A stretch of DNA of 64,000 nt from Zerene cesonia. Its lineage: Eukaryota; Arthropoda; Insecta; Lepidoptera; Pieridae. The notes beneath the pieces were generated by a model. That model searched no databases. It saw only the letters and a program-made list of their open reading frames with translations, and was not told where the DNA came from. The position numbers and the translations under genes were made by a program. The DNA lies in NCBI RefSeq assembly GCF_012273895.1, contig NC_052122.1, positions 8,246,001 through 8,310,000 of the forward strand, written 5' to 3'. Below are positions 29,296 to 42,560 of the stretch, in pieces (the stretch's first letter is position 1; every line of letters begins with the position of its first letter).

Positions 29296-31300
29296 ATTTC
29301 AGCTTCATAAAGGTTCCTTTTACGACATACTACAATGGTAACCTACATCGGCTGCGGACTGCCCATGGCTGTATCTTTATAGCGCAGTGATGGGCAGGAT
29401 CCGGCTGGTGTCTCACTACACTAAATCTGTCAAAAGGCTGTCAACTGCCTCAGCGTGTTGGATCTGTGTCCCCACGCAAGCTTTCCAAAAGCGGGTACAA
29501 CAATACTTCTAAATCAATCAAGGGTTATAATACTTTTAGTAACCTAAGCTCCTACAGTTCATCAGATATAGTTTGTAATTTTTTTTTATTGCTAAATAAA
29601 CTAATCAAGTTTGATTGACCATGGATTTCAAGGGCTTAAGTATATACTTAATAAGAAAATTGTCGTGAAGTGTCGAGGCATCATTAAAGTCATTCAAATG
29701 TATGAAGACGTAATTTCCAACCTCAAAAACACCATTATAAGCGGCAATTTTGTACTTTTTATAACAAAAATTGCTAATATGAACAAAAGCGTGTACTTGC
29801 AGAAAAAATATAGTTACTTTACGTAAAATTATGAATAAATTGAAGATGATACCTTCCATTATAGCGTTGGTTTTAAAATCTGCTTACAAGCGCAATATTT
29901 ATAATAAAATACTAAATTAGCCCGGTTTCACAACTTCTGAATATGTTCTGTTCAACTTATCTATCAGTTAAATGTCAAACGATGTATAAAAATATACGTC
30001 TATAAGTGTTAAATAGGCTATCAGAGACTGTATCAGTGTGTAGGTGTTGAAAAGGTAATTGCTGTTATAATGTTTTTCATCCTAATTGAGGATAACTCTG
30101 AATCTTATTTCTTAAATATCTGCTTTGTTCAGTCGGTAATACATGGCATTTGATTGGTTAATGATCAGTCCAAGTGTTGTGTGTTACAAAATACATTTTT
30201 TAGATGAAATATTAAAAACAGTTTTTAGCATTTTAAGGGACGCAAATATCCTTACAAGAAAAGCAATGGAACTATTTTCCTATAAATATGATTATAACGA
30301 GAAAACTTTAAGAAAAATCTTCCATAGAAACTGAATGCAGTACAAACAGGTATAGAAGAATGCATTAGTGACCGTCTATTAAATAAATTTTGCAATGTTT
30401 AACAAATTAGTTTGCCAATTTGCAAACATAGAATGCAGATTACATAGAAAGCAATGCTTTATTTTATAACGACGCGGATGTTTAATTGTCGAAGCAATTT
30501 CGTGTAACGGTTAATTTACAATTTGACAGGTTTTGAATATTATCCGTTGTAGTTTATTATTTCCTTATGAAGAGAAACGTGTTCAACTTCTTTATCAAGA
30601 AATCAATAATTTAATAATGCATTTCACTCTGATAATTGCTTGGATGAGAAATAGATAAAAACCGTTGTTGGATTCGGAAATGTATTATGTACTTAGATAT
30701 TTCATTAATAAATAAAAATATGAGCCATATTATGTTCAATATGTATGACAAGTGAACAAAAATAGTGCCGTGTTACTATTTCTTTATTAAAAAAACTAAA
30801 CTGTTTTTTTTATAAAATTTTCGGAAATAATATTTCAACCAAAATGAGGCGCTCCGTAGTGTTGTTATAACGACCGAAGACGTTCACGGTGTACTGAGTG
30901 TATTATTATATTAGGTTTTTGTTTTTCGTACCTGTCCCCAGTGAATAAGGTGAAGACAAAAGAATCAAACATACGTATCGAATCGAGAACTGCTTTTCAC
31001 AGCGGGACAGGTTAAAATGTACTCGCAAATAAATTCTCTCGACGAAAATATAAATTTGCGGTTTGACACTACGTTCGGTGTCCGCAATATTTTTGCGTCA
31101 GGAATATTTACAAATACCGTCAAAGCTGTTAACCTTAACAGTTCGACGTCGATCGCAACTTGATAAACGAAAGGGCCGAGACTCCGCAACGTCAACGCAA
31201 AACTGCAATGTATTTGTAGACGGTCGGCATCGGAAAGCCGCTGAAACCTCTTGAATCGAACTCGCAAAGCAAAACAGTCGCATCTGCATATATTCAAAGT
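29296..31300. other. Non-coding DNA
   Basis: A GC-raised stretch at about 29330-29500 ('CCCATGGCTGTATCTTTATA', 'GGCTGTCAACTGCCTCAGCG') may be an old repeat of an unnamed family. The overlapping open frames on both strands at 29605-29859 look like chance. Raised GC begins near 30960. Confidence 0.4.
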
Positions 31301-31306
31301 ACTCAC

Positions 31307-31410
31307 CCTAAAAAATATTTGAGAAGTCCGAATTGCCGTGGATTCCTTTCTGGCCTGTGTCAAGAGAGTAGTCCGGTTTTGCATTCACGTACCGAAGCAC
31401 GATTACACTG
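31307..31410 (-). other. Candidate first exon of a leftward gene
   Basis: On the minus strand a near-consensus donor, TTAGG|GTGAGTACT, ends this segment at 31307. An ATG at 31384 opens 26 codons (starting MQNRTTLLTQARKES) that stay open to the donor in phase 0. It could be coding or a 5' UTR. The matching downstream exon was not found within 31 kb, so it would lie across a very long intron. Confidence 0.35.
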
Positions 31411-31625
31411 CGTGAGAGAAAGGGCGCGCAACTCGCTCAAAAGTGAACACTCGCGTGTTGACGCTCGTTGAAGCAGTGCGAGAGTGGGCGTCGCGGAGGC
31501 GTATTGGCAGCCGCAAGTCGCAAGTGGTACTGAAGGCCGCGCGCGCGGGGGCCACTTTATGTTGTGGCTGCGCGGGCGCACCCCGCAAGCGCCGCTGCAG
31601 CCCTCGATCTTCTTCATTCCGCTGA
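31411..31625 (-). promoter_or_regulatory. CpG-rich promoter-like island
   Basis: This is the most GC- and CpG-rich segment of the window (for example GGCCGCGCGCGCGGGGGCC near 31540). It sits directly upstream, on the minus strand, of the candidate exon ending at 31307. A GCAGTGTA initiator-like site lies near 31408. Several short frames are open on both strands, as expected of GC-rich DNA. Confidence 0.4.
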
Positions 31626-34600
31626 AACGCGATTAAGCTAATCGCACAATGAGCTAAACAAAGACTTTGGGTTTTATCAGTAAGCCTTGCGAAAGAACAC
31701 TACAGTAGCACCTGAAACATAAGAATAGATAGTGTTGTGTACAATACACACAACTTACATTAGCACAACATCGAGTTATAGCCTCAAATAGGCTTAGTCC
31801 ACAGCTATTATTACGTTGCATGATTCCAGGACACAAATCCGGTGTGCAGCTAAAACCTTCATGTTCAGAAGCATGAGTCCTTAGAAAAGAAAATATATAT
31901 CCCATTTCCCCATCATTACTTGCCCCTCATAGGTATTACAAAATAAATGAAAATACGTATTTGGAATGGATTATTAAGGTATTATGTTCTTACGATGAAA
32001 ATAACTGTTTTTATTCATAAAAGCTTACCTAGACATAAAGCTACAGGGATTTATGTTAGGTTTTGATAGGCTTTGTAACGATGTGATTTAAATAAAAATT
32101 TCAAATTTTATTTACACAATCACAAGACCCATTTTCACTTATATTTGTGAGAAACATTCTAAGGCTAAGCTATATCTACCTATAGGTACATACATAGATA
32201 CCAGTAACCAGATCATTTTTGTACGTTAAATATTTTTAAAAGTGTAACTACTACGCTGTATGGGTGTTTTGTTGTTTTATAAACCCAAAAACAATGGTTT
32301 GTAATTTTTTTCTGTTTTCCTTTTCGTGTGTACGTTAATCATATATAAACTAAGGGATTTTTTTGAAGTGAAACTTCTTTAGAATCGTTGTGATTTCAAA
32401 CCTGATGCAACGGAAAAACGATAGGTAAGGGACACCAATACACAAATGTATAAATGAAGCCGGGAAAGAATGAGACAGAAATATACATACATACTATTTT
32501 ATATTTTATATATATTCATCTCGTTCTTTTGTAGATTTATTGAAGTTTCACTTCTATCGTGTGTGAATCGCACACTTTTTTTTTTTCAAGACTACACTCT
32601 CATTCCGATAATAAGTTAAACCAATCAATTTATAGGCTATATTTTATGTGAAAATAACAATTTAGGGGTATTAAACAATAATTCAGAGTTTTCAGAATAG
32701 TATTTGCTAAAATAAACAGTTGACAGTTGAAAATATTAAAAAAGAATACCAAAAATTAAAAATACTCGTAGTAAATAACTTTCTCGAAGATGCACAGAGC
32801 ATAAAATGTTATACAGTAATCGTCCAAAGCCGCAAGCGAAAAGCTAGTACATAATAACATAAACAAGTAGGTACCTATATTATCAAATATTAATTCAGCG
32901 TGTGCGGCCTACGCAACCATAAATTTATGCAGGTAGTTAACATTTTTATATTTTTTTACAATTTTCCTTATTTTATAACTAATGAGACTTTTTTTAATAT
33001 GCTAGACCAAATAGGATATTCAAATTTGAAAAAATATTGTCCGAGTATACACTAGATCACATCATTAATAAATTTCGATTATGTTTTGGAAGACATCGAA
33101 AACTAAATATCAATTCACAAACAACAATAAATGTGGCGATTTACCTCACAAGAATTTGATGATGATTGCATAGAGTATTAAACTAGTCATGAAGTGTTGT
33201 AATAAACACAAACTTTAAAGCTGCAATTTGCATACGTTACTCCAGCTTTGATCAAAATTATCTATTGTGCTTGGTACAGATCTTTTCTATGTTTAAATTT
33301 TTCTGTTGAACTGATAGATATTTAGTCACTTTATAATTTATTATTAATGGTGTAAATCCGAAAATAGATTCATAAACTGTCTACTTAATGAAATTGGGAC
33401 TGAGATAGTTTATAGCCAGGATTAGCATAATATAGACTGGTGTAAATCCTCACGCCTCACGAGCGAAGAAATGTTATATAATCATAATATACCATCAAAT
33501 ATTATGTACAGCTGTAAAAAAATTCTTCGCTCGATTTAGCTCACTGGAAAAATACAATTAATTTCTTAATCATGAGTAATACTGAAACGAACACAACAAT
33601 CATATTAGTCATCTTTATAGCTTCAAATGGAGCGAATGCTTCTTGCAAAGAAAAATTAATTTTACCGAAGCGATGCGCTTAACGCTAGCACAGTAATTAG
33701 TAATGTGTGGTTTACACGGGTGACAAAAGAAGCAGGATTTTTGCCACGCGGCATATAATATGCAATGTCGAAATGACAATTTGGCTAGGTCGCAAGTGAC
33801 TACAGCCTCTAAGTAGGTTATCACCCCACTTTGGCCAAGAAGCGACCGGTGGAATGCAGCGGGTGATTAAGGCGATCTTGTAAACGAATAGTCCTCAAAC
33901 TTATTCTTCTAACGCCCCCTATAATAATCAGTTTCTAGTACAAAAAATAGCAATTAAAAAAATTACAATGGAAGTAAAAACAGTTTTATTACATTTTGTA
34001 TGTTGATAAAAATAATAAGGACTTTTGATAATTTATAAAGTAGCTGCCTTTATTTCATATTTTTACTGCAATGTTAATTAAGAGTAGAAAGGCATTAAAA
34101 TCAGTCAATTTTAAAATTACAAAAAATCAGCCATCGCCCTCTAACCCGTGAAAACGACCCACAAAATTTTGTTGTTTTAGAACTTCAGGGATTTATCTAA
34201 TTTTCGAAGAAAGTGTTCACGCACATTAGCATCACATTTTCATTCTTAATCCTTTTCTAAAATTATCACAATCATCTAAGCATTCCACCATTAAAATATC
34301 CGAAGCACCCAAAACCTTACGTCGAGAAATACGTCCGCGATTGTTACATGATTCTTTTTCTCTCTTTGTTTTTGATGCAAATGTTGAATAATTGAATATC
34401 TCATTATTTCAATAGCGGCACAAACAGCTCTTCTACACAACATTTTGGGCGAATATAATTGAGTCGCATGCGATGTTAGTTACCTGTGTAAATTGTAAAC
34501 CTAAATGTAAATAGACAGCGATGCGCTTGCTGAGGCTTATGAAGGCACGACGTAAATCGACCCGTGTAAACCTCACATAGCTGTGACGCTAGATTACATG

Positions 34601-34899
34601 ACGGCCGCAAATCACACAAACATTTAACTTGAGCCTAAAATAGATTATTCTATGTAGTTCAAACTTATTATCATTTAAACTTGGAAGTGAATGAAGTCAT
34701 TCATTCATATTTTTAACTATATGTTAGATTCAAATGATAAATAATATTTTCCACAATGAAAATACGCTATTCAAAGTGCCTGTCTGTCTGTTTTGTAACA
34801 TATCACAATTGCGAAATCAATTTGGATAGATCATACAGTAGATCCTTGTAAGGATAAGGATTAAGGACTATATGGCACTACAAGTTGTACTATTAAAAT
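31626..34899. other. AT-rich non-coding DNA
   Basis: No exon or recognised repeat is seen. A weak GC-raised patch lies near 33620-33880 with no identifiable content. Confidence 0.5.
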
Positions 34900-35043
34900 G
34901 CGCCCGAGTGATATCGCAGATACAAGGGACCACATCGGAGGCATCAGATTTCAAATGAAAAAAGCAGCATCAAAATTAAATCACCCATTAAAAAATAATG
35001 AGGTCACAAACGTTCCTCCTTTTTTGAAGTCGGTTGAAAATAA
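34900..35043 (-). repeat. Dispersed repeat with AACCGACTTC core
   Basis: Read on the minus strand it contains 'CAACCGACTTCAAAAAAGGA' followed by 'ATTTTTTAATGGGTGATTTA'. The core recurs at 38472 and 47062. This is a known kind of lepidopteran repeat, probably a retroelement tail. No coding part is present. Confidence 0.65.
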
Positions 35044-35150
35044 AAAATAACAATAAATTTTTCATTCCTCCTAAACTAATAAGTCGAATTTACACGATGA
35101 TAATATAATGTAACATTTTTTTAATTTGAACATTCAACTTTCAAGCATAA

Positions 35151-35326
35151 TCTTAAGATATATACATTACGTGTCACTTTGTTTGTCCGCCATGGACTCA
35201 TAAGCTACTCAACCGATTTTAATCAAATTTATACAGCATGTCCACTTTTATCCAACTTAAAAGGATAGTTTATATTATATCAATTACGATAAATCAGTAC
35301 CCGGGCAGAGTCGGGGCGTGCAGGTA
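35151..35326 (+). mobile_element. Helitron-like element, decayed 3' end
   Basis: Starts TCTTAAGATATATACATTAC after host A, has 'TCACTTTGTTTGTCCGCC', and ends with an ACCCGGGCAGAGTCGGGG hairpin and GTGCAGGTA where GTGCAGCTAG is expected. It is a sister copy of 51638-51813. Confidence 0.65.
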
Positions 35327-37184
35327 AAAGGTAATAAAATCTTTAATATTTATCTATTAGCGACATATTCATTCTACCCTGAACAAAAGTCTCAGTTGGA
35401 ATTAAGGAGGGCTAGGTGGTGGATGTGCTAATTAAAGCAAATTGCTAGGACTTGATAAACTGAATCGAGAGATTGAATTGAATCGCCTAATATGATGCTT
35501 AGCGTAAAACTCGAGTACCAAGACCAATTCGGCAATTTTTTTATGTTCTTGTTAAGTTTCAAGCTTTTAAGTCTAAGGAAGGATCTTATGAAGAGAATAC
35601 ACCTACTCAGGGTGACGCCGCTGCCTGCTATAATATATTAATAAGTGTGTATGTTGATTGAAAGGATTCGTCCCTTGTATGAATTAGTAAAGGAAATTTA
35701 GCAATTTAGAGAAAACCGATCATATGTACGTTATGCTAATCGATCGACGGATGAGAGTTGAGTTCTTAGTGTTTTATATTATAGGTACTTTATTTTTTAA
35801 TAACATAACTTATTCAATGAGCTATTCATTCAACTACAAACGTTTGCTTCTGATAATGGGCCTTCTAAAGATATTTCTCAAACAAACGATCATTCTCGAT
35901 CTGTTTTGATGAAGTTGTCTGTGCTTTTCTACTTACCCTGCTCTATATGAGCTCATCCCATTTTTTACCAATTGGGAGAGCTAAGGTATTAAGTTTTTAA
36001 ACGATGTATGGTATGGTATGATTTTTGTGATTGGAGATGATTAGAAGGCTAGAGCGTTTAGGCTTTTTCCCGCGATGAGGCATCTCATTCTCATGGGAAT
36101 TTCCTTTGAACACGCGCCGCCGAAGTTGGAAAATCAGAAATTGTTTGTTAAAATTGTGTGTTATCTTAGTTTATTACAGATAATCACTAGAATACCTTAC
36201 GCAATCAATTATAATTATTTTCCAATAAATATAATTTGTTGACGAATGACCTTGCCTCACTTTAAGCTTATTTGCTACCGTTGCCTTATATAGCCTAAGA
36301 CTAGTTGTATTAGGATTGCTAAATTTATTGTACACTATACAAGCCTAGATTTGGCAAAAAACTAAAGAATTACGTGAACATAATACAGGTAAGTCAGTGT
36401 TATCTACAAAATGAGTTTGAGAAACAATGTTAATAGGCACTGAACCTGGTAGTACATACTTAAGATAAAGATACTTGGAAAAACTGCAAGCAATTCACAT
36501 AACACAATGAAGTTAAAAAGGGGTTTGTTTCGGAGTTTTTTATTACATATTTATATTTGTAGCAAAACGAAGTTACGTAAGGTTTTTTCCTAATAACTGT
36601 CTTTGTCATAAAGTTTTTAATGTGCATTTATTGACGTACGTTATATTCGGTTTGTTTCCATTACACATAGAATTTCTTCTTTTATCTATACATAAGTTTT
36701 ATGAATTTCATGTGAAATGATTGTACAGACCATTGCAATTGCAATTTGCAGCTGGCACGGGATCATTTCGGTTCGCACGTTAATTACTTTTTAATTAACA
36801 CCAATAAAAACCGAAGCTCTGACGGAGTAACCTTACGATTCTCTTGATAAACGGCCGCATAAAAATCTATCCATTTATAGACGAATGATATCATGATAAT
36901 ACTAGTGAATGGAGGGCGGCGGTAGTATTAATTTAATATCAAAGTATATGCTATAAATCATATCTAAGTAGTAGTCCATAGGTCTACCTTATAATAATAT
37001 ATTTATTTGCAAACATAGCATTTAGTATTTGTTTAGCTAGTTCTTCAAAATATTTCTAGTCCACATGTTTCTGTAGTGATTAGCATGCAAATTTATAAAC
37101 TAATTGAAGACGATTAAATTAATTCATTGAATTGAAAAAGAGGTCTGCGAGTTCACCGCCAAAATATTTATTTCTGTCGTAACT
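35327..37184. other. AT-rich non-coding DNA
   Basis: No exons are recognised. About 36725-36830 is richer in structured motifs (repeated TTGCAATT, TTAATTA pairs, CGGTTCGCACG) and could be a regulatory element. That is composition only. Confidence 0.45.
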
Positions 37185-37385
37185 TCTCATTTTCAGGGCA
37201 CAGTAAGTGGGAGCCGAGCATGCTTCAGCATGAATAAGGCTAGCACGCACCAGGAAAGGTAGGTTCCATAGCCCCACCAAATAATGTCGGGGTACTTCCT
37301 TTTCCTTACTTTTCCCAGTCCTATTTTATACATCTACATAAGGCCTCTGTAATCCAGCTCCTTTGCGAATTATAAACTTAAAAAG
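37185..37385 (+). mobile_element. SINE-like dispersed lepidopteran repeat, 5' part
   Basis: Contains 'GTGGGAGCCGAGCATGCTTC', 'AGCATGAATAAGGCTAGC' and 'CTTTTCCTTACTTTTCCCAG', the order of a common lepidopteran short repeat. The 3' phrase 'ATGGGCGGTGG' is missing. A CAG|G...AAAG|GTAGGT arrangement inside mimics an exon. Confidence 0.55.
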
Positions 37386-38471
37386 AATCGGGATAGGGAA
37401 TAGTCTCGACATTTTGAGTAATATGCAGTTAACAAGGGTTGTGTTGAATTCGATCGTGACAAAAATGAATATATAAGATTGAACTCAAGTATAAGGTCAG
37501 TGTCAAAGATGTAGACTTATTTTCAGTGCCCTTAGATAAATCTGGAAAAACCTTCACAAAACGCATTAAGATTAAAGATTTTATTGGGATAGCTGTACGT
37601 GACTGAATTCAAAGGTTTGGCGGAAGATTAGGAAGGTTTCAGAGTAAACTGCATTGCTGAATGAAATCATTGTGAATTGCAAGGCTACACGTCCGCTAGT
37701 CATAATGAGTTTTACAGATGATACGATAACACTAACGTCCTTTTAATTTACAATAATCATGTCGCTTCCGCTGTGAAATATTATAGACTTCTGTAACAAG
37801 GCTTACATCCAGGACATAGTCAATGTCCCGAAACTGATGTATAGGTTTACGAATGATATTTTTTTTCCATACAAAGCCACTAGTGTTAACACTCATATTG
37901 CAATAATAAAGGGTTTGGTCAAGGCCTACCGGAAGTTGTTTGAGTTAATTAAATTATTATTATACCACTTAACTGGAACGTTCACTATGGTCCTGAATGA
38001 ATGAAAATCTAAATGCATTTAGAAGAATGCTTCAGCATATTCTTAGTAGCAAATTACTACAAAAATGATTATACAACAGATAAAATATGCCTTTACTTAC
38101 TCAGCATTTAAAAATAAGACAGTCATAACATGTTATTTGCGTGTGCCCAAAAACGACGTGAGATTTTCAATTTGTGTTACGTCTTTTAAATTGTTTAGAT
38201 TACTTAAAGTAATAATTTACTCGTACGTACACTCTTTTATTTATTTGTTTCATCTGTGTAGGTATCTTTGGGTCGAAAACAAGTCATATCGTATTATTGT
38301 ACTACCGTTTTACATTTAAGAATTTTTTCTAGTATTTGCGTCAACTATTGAAAGGTAAGCGACGCACTATTTATAAACATCTTATAGTTTATTGTAAAGC
38401 AAATATTCACAAAACCTAAAAAAGTTAAGAGTAATGGCCGAACACCTCTTGTATGTTCAATGATATTTTGT
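37386..38471. other. AT-rich non-coding DNA
   Basis: No supported gene or repeat is seen. The open frame at 38065-38319 has no splice or family support. Confidence 0.5.
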
Positions 38472-38605
38472 CAACCGACTTCAAGAAGAAGGAGGTTATC
38501 AAAATTACCGACTTTATATGTTTGTGTTTGCTAGCTCATACCTTTTACTGGGTGAACTGATTTTTATGATTCTTCTATAATTTGAAGTCCGATAGTTTTT
38601 TGTAA
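38472..38605 (+). repeat. Dispersed repeat with AACCGACTTC core
   Basis: Contains 'CAACCGACTTCAAGAAGAAG' then 'TTTTACTGGGTGAACTGATT'. It is the same family as 47062-47345 in the same orientation. No target duplication is visible. Confidence 0.65.
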
Positions 38606-39585
38606 AAATATTATCTAATTAATAATAAGTCCTATTCTATTTATTACCATTACATTACGGAATGAATATCATTCTTTTGATTATATTTTCACAATATTAC
38701 CACAGATAACAAAATACTATACTATACTACTATTCTGAGTACCATTAAAAGGATAGAATAAATTCTTAGTTGCTAACATACCTGCAGCCTATATCGTTAT
38801 TTAAAAGGATAATATTAAATAACTGTTCGAGTGCAATATTTATTCGATGCATTCCGTACAATTGTGATTTGTTAATAGAATATTTAGGCCATTTCCTTTG
38901 TGTCAATTAATATTATTATTAATGTATTGTATTTTCCCGAAGCAACAAATTTTTCCTCATTTTTGTTTTCATTCAAGTTGTTATTTCTTTTATTCCCTAC
39001 ATTATCATGATCATAATAATATTAATTATTTTCAGTATGGGAAAAGTTCTATCTGCCTTAGCACTTAAGTAGCCTAAGCTAATTTTTTGCTTTTTTATAT
39101 TAATTGCTTTGTTATAAGTAAAGGGTTGAGAAAACCTGAAACTATCTGTAAAATTTGATAAGAACTGATTCTTGATTCGAAACTTACTTATTTCTTATAT
39201 ATTTTCTTACTTACTAAATTCTATGTTCTGTTTTATCTGAGAATCATTTAACTCAAAAACCTTGTAATTGCGTTGGGTAGGAAGACAAAAAGTCAAATAC
39301 AAACATTTGTATGAATTCCTCTGTGCTCTTATTGGACACAAACAGAAGCCTTAACACCCAATATAATTCTATCTTGATTTTGTTTGAATGGAGTTACGAC
39401 TTTGATCTTGAATTTTACTTTGCAAGCAATTTCAGTTTTACGTTATCGAAATATGTCGAGAATAAGCCCCCAGATGTATTAAACATTCGTGTTTCTTCCT
39501 TATAGGCAAGTTTGTCAATATAGAATTTATATTATCGCTGAAACTAAATACCGGCTAAGATGCAAACATTGTATTTTATACAATA
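38606..39585. other. AT-rich non-coding DNA
   Basis: Nothing is recognised here. Confidence 0.5.
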
Positions 39586-39738
39586 TTTGCGGTCCGCCCC
39601 GGCTTCGCCCGTGGTACATATATAGCCTCAATAAATGGGCTATCTACCACTGAAAGAATTTTTCAAATCGTACCAGTAGTTCCTGAGATTAGTGCGTTCA
39701 AACAAACAAACTCTGCAGCTTTATAATATTAGTATAGA
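39586..39738 (-). mobile_element. Helitron-like element, mutated 3' end
   Basis: On the minus strand it starts TCTATACTAATATTATAAAG after host A. It ends in GGGCGAAGCCGGGGCGGACC, followed by CAAA where CTAG is expected. The body includes the common 'AACAAACAAACTCTGCAGC' phrase (plus strand). Confidence 0.65.
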
Positions 39739-40329
39739 TTAATTATTCTATGATACGTTCTTTAGTCCAATTCAACTCCTTTGTACGTGCACCTTAACAG
39801 GTGCGGAAATGTTTGTGGCAACATGCTGCGGATTCTTATACCTTACCTTACTTCTGATATCTGCGTCTAAAGAGTTAAGGCGATTCATTTGAGTAAAGGG
39901 TCTTGACTACCATTAACATAGTTATATGGTAAATGAAACAACACTAAAACATTGATTTATCCCTGCTAGGCAACCATAACTTCCACAAGCGGTTTATAAT
40001 ATACAAGAAATTGTGAAATAGCAATTGAATGGAATACTATAACGTGCTATAACGTACCTACTCATTCAGTTTAAATTATTGTATGTAGTATCTGCCCGGT
40101 TTTAAATCTCGTGCCTACGACCCGTTCTGTTTCCGCATACTTGCTATCTTGGACTTAATGCTTGAATAAATGCTTAGTGCCACGCCTTAAGTACGTATCG
40201 AGATAAATAATCGAATCGCATGCAAGTTTTGTTTTGCGATTTGCGCGTTTCGTCAAAAGCAACTCGTAATATAATTATATTATGTATCGCCCAAGTCGCT
40301 GATATTGTTTACCGTGCTTTTATTACCTA
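39739..40329. other. AT-rich non-coding DNA
   Basis: No gene or repeat is recognised. Confidence 0.5.
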
Positions 40330-40534
40330 CTAGCTGTGCCCCGCGGTTTCACCCGCGTAAGTCAGTATCCCGTAGGAATATCGGAATAAAAAGTTGCCTA
40401 TATGTTATTCTAGTTATCCAGCTGTCTACGTACCAAAATTTCATTGCAATTGGTTCAGTAGTTTTTACGTGAAAGAGTAACAAACATCCATACATCCATA
40501 CTTACAAACTTTCGCATTTATAATATTAATAGGA
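40330..40534 (-). mobile_element. Complete Helitron-like element, 205 bp
   Basis: On the minus strand it runs from TCCTATTAATATTATAAATG to a CGCGG-GTGAAA-CCGCG hairpin and CACAGCTAG, between host A and T. It shares its 3' head with the element at 4188 but has a different 5' end. Confidence 0.8.
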
Positions 40535-41337
40535 TAACTTTCAACTTTTCTTCTGAGAATAAAACGATATAAAAGAATACACTCATCCAATTTCCCTTTT
40601 TAAAAACTTGCAAGTTTTAGTGCTTCCTTAGACTAGCGTAGTGAACCTAGTATCTATCCAATGACTTGCGATTGCAAAGCTCATAGATACTTTCGACGGA
40701 CGACGCAAACGTAAGTTTCGAGTTAGCTAATTCGGTTCCCTAGGGCAATCCAGATTAAATAACTGGTGAAACTCTCACTTGAAAACGAAAGAAAAATAAA
40801 GTCCATGAAGAAATAGAGAACCTATCCTCTAATAAACTGGAGAAAACATTACAACTAAGTATGATTAAAAAACTAAAAAGAAAATTCATTAAGGTATCAA
40901 TTTGAAAAAAAAAAAATATAGAATAGAAAAAAAGATCAAGAAGCGGGATCGAAGTTTTTCTATTCCTTCATATTATAATGCTATCAAAACTAAATATTAA
41001 AGTCGATTTATTTTTATGTAGTCGAATATTGAAAGAGCCGGTTCATTAATTAATCTTATAATTTGATTGACACTTGACGCTTCTCTTTAGTAAAAGGTCA
41101 TGCGGTTTGGCTAGTCGAAGAAAAAAAAGAAACGATTTTTTCTTTGTAAGATTTTATCTATATAAGCGTAAATTCCTGTTAAATAAGATCTCATACATAT
41201 TGAGTTATTGGGATAGCAATTTTAAGTTCGAATCTGCTGTGAACCACTATTATATATATTCACTTATACTTAGTCTGGCCATAAATACTGTTACACTTAA
41301 TTATAAAAAAATATTACATTTGAATTTCGAATCTGTC
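40535..41337. other. AT-rich non-coding DNA before the gap
   Basis: No gene or repeat is recognised. An apparent long frame from 41074 exists only because it reads through Ns. Confidence 0.5.
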
Positions 41338-42337
41338 NNNNNNNNNNNNNNNNNNNNNNNNNNNNNNNNNNNNNNNNNNNNNNNNNNNNNNNNNNNNNNN
41401 NNNNNNNNNNNNNNNNNNNNNNNNNNNNNNNNNNNNNNNNNNNNNNNNNNNNNNNNNNNNNNNNNNNNNNNNNNNNNNNNNNNNNNNNNNNNNNNNNNNN
41501 NNNNNNNNNNNNNNNNNNNNNNNNNNNNNNNNNNNNNNNNNNNNNNNNNNNNNNNNNNNNNNNNNNNNNNNNNNNNNNNNNNNNNNNNNNNNNNNNNNNN
41601 NNNNNNNNNNNNNNNNNNNNNNNNNNNNNNNNNNNNNNNNNNNNNNNNNNNNNNNNNNNNNNNNNNNNNNNNNNNNNNNNNNNNNNNNNNNNNNNNNNNN
41701 NNNNNNNNNNNNNNNNNNNNNNNNNNNNNNNNNNNNNNNNNNNNNNNNNNNNNNNNNNNNNNNNNNNNNNNNNNNNNNNNNNNNNNNNNNNNNNNNNNNN
41801 NNNNNNNNNNNNNNNNNNNNNNNNNNNNNNNNNNNNNNNNNNNNNNNNNNNNNNNNNNNNNNNNNNNNNNNNNNNNNNNNNNNNNNNNNNNNNNNNNNNN
41901 NNNNNNNNNNNNNNNNNNNNNNNNNNNNNNNNNNNNNNNNNNNNNNNNNNNNNNNNNNNNNNNNNNNNNNNNNNNNNNNNNNNNNNNNNNNNNNNNNNNN
42001 NNNNNNNNNNNNNNNNNNNNNNNNNNNNNNNNNNNNNNNNNNNNNNNNNNNNNNNNNNNNNNNNNNNNNNNNNNNNNNNNNNNNNNNNNNNNNNNNNNNN
42101 NNNNNNNNNNNNNNNNNNNNNNNNNNNNNNNNNNNNNNNNNNNNNNNNNNNNNNNNNNNNNNNNNNNNNNNNNNNNNNNNNNNNNNNNNNNNNNNNNNNN
42201 NNNNNNNNNNNNNNNNNNNNNNNNNNNNNNNNNNNNNNNNNNNNNNNNNNNNNNNNNNNNNNNNNNNNNNNNNNNNNNNNNNNNNNNNNNNNNNNNNNNN
42301 NNNNNNNNNNNNNNNNNNNNNNNNNNNNNNNNNNNNN
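41338..42337. other. Assembly gap of 1000 N
   Basis: Exactly 1000 N, a usual placeholder for a gap of unknown size. The long frames that cross it on both strands are artefacts. True distance and content are unknown. Confidence 0.99.
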
Positions 42338-42488
42338 AAGTAATAAATGTTATTTGCAGTTAACAATTTTCTTTTTTCTTTATTACAATATTTATGGCAA
42401 GACTAGGTATATGTCGTCATAGAGGGGAAGATGTTTTATTACTGGTTAATTTTCATCGTTTACTGGACGAACGAGTATTAATCTACAA

Positions 42489-42560
42489 TCTATACTAATA
42501 AATTAATAAAACTGAAGAGTTTGTTTGTTTAAACGCGCTGATGGCACCGAAATATTTGCT
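42489..42560 (+). mobile_element. 5' fragment of a Helitron-like element
   Basis: Begins TCTATACTAATAAATTAATA after host A and continues 'ACTGAAGAGTTTGTTTGTTT', matching the 5' end of the family at 39586 in the opposite orientation. It diverges after about 70 bp. The right boundary is approximate. Confidence 0.55.

Noticed and set aside
30965..31384. 139-codon minus-strand frame treated as a single-exon gene
   Set aside because: It reads through a near-consensus donor at 31307 and its later part shows no family likeness; only the first 26 codons are kept as a candidate exon.
37185..37270. CAG|G...AAAG|GTAGGT exon-like segment
   Set aside because: The sequence matches a dispersed short repeat family, so the splice-like ends are probably accidental.
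41074..42366. Open frames of 429 and 350 codons spanning the N block on both strands
   Set aside because: They are open only because Ns are not stops; the real sequence contributes a short AT-rich part.
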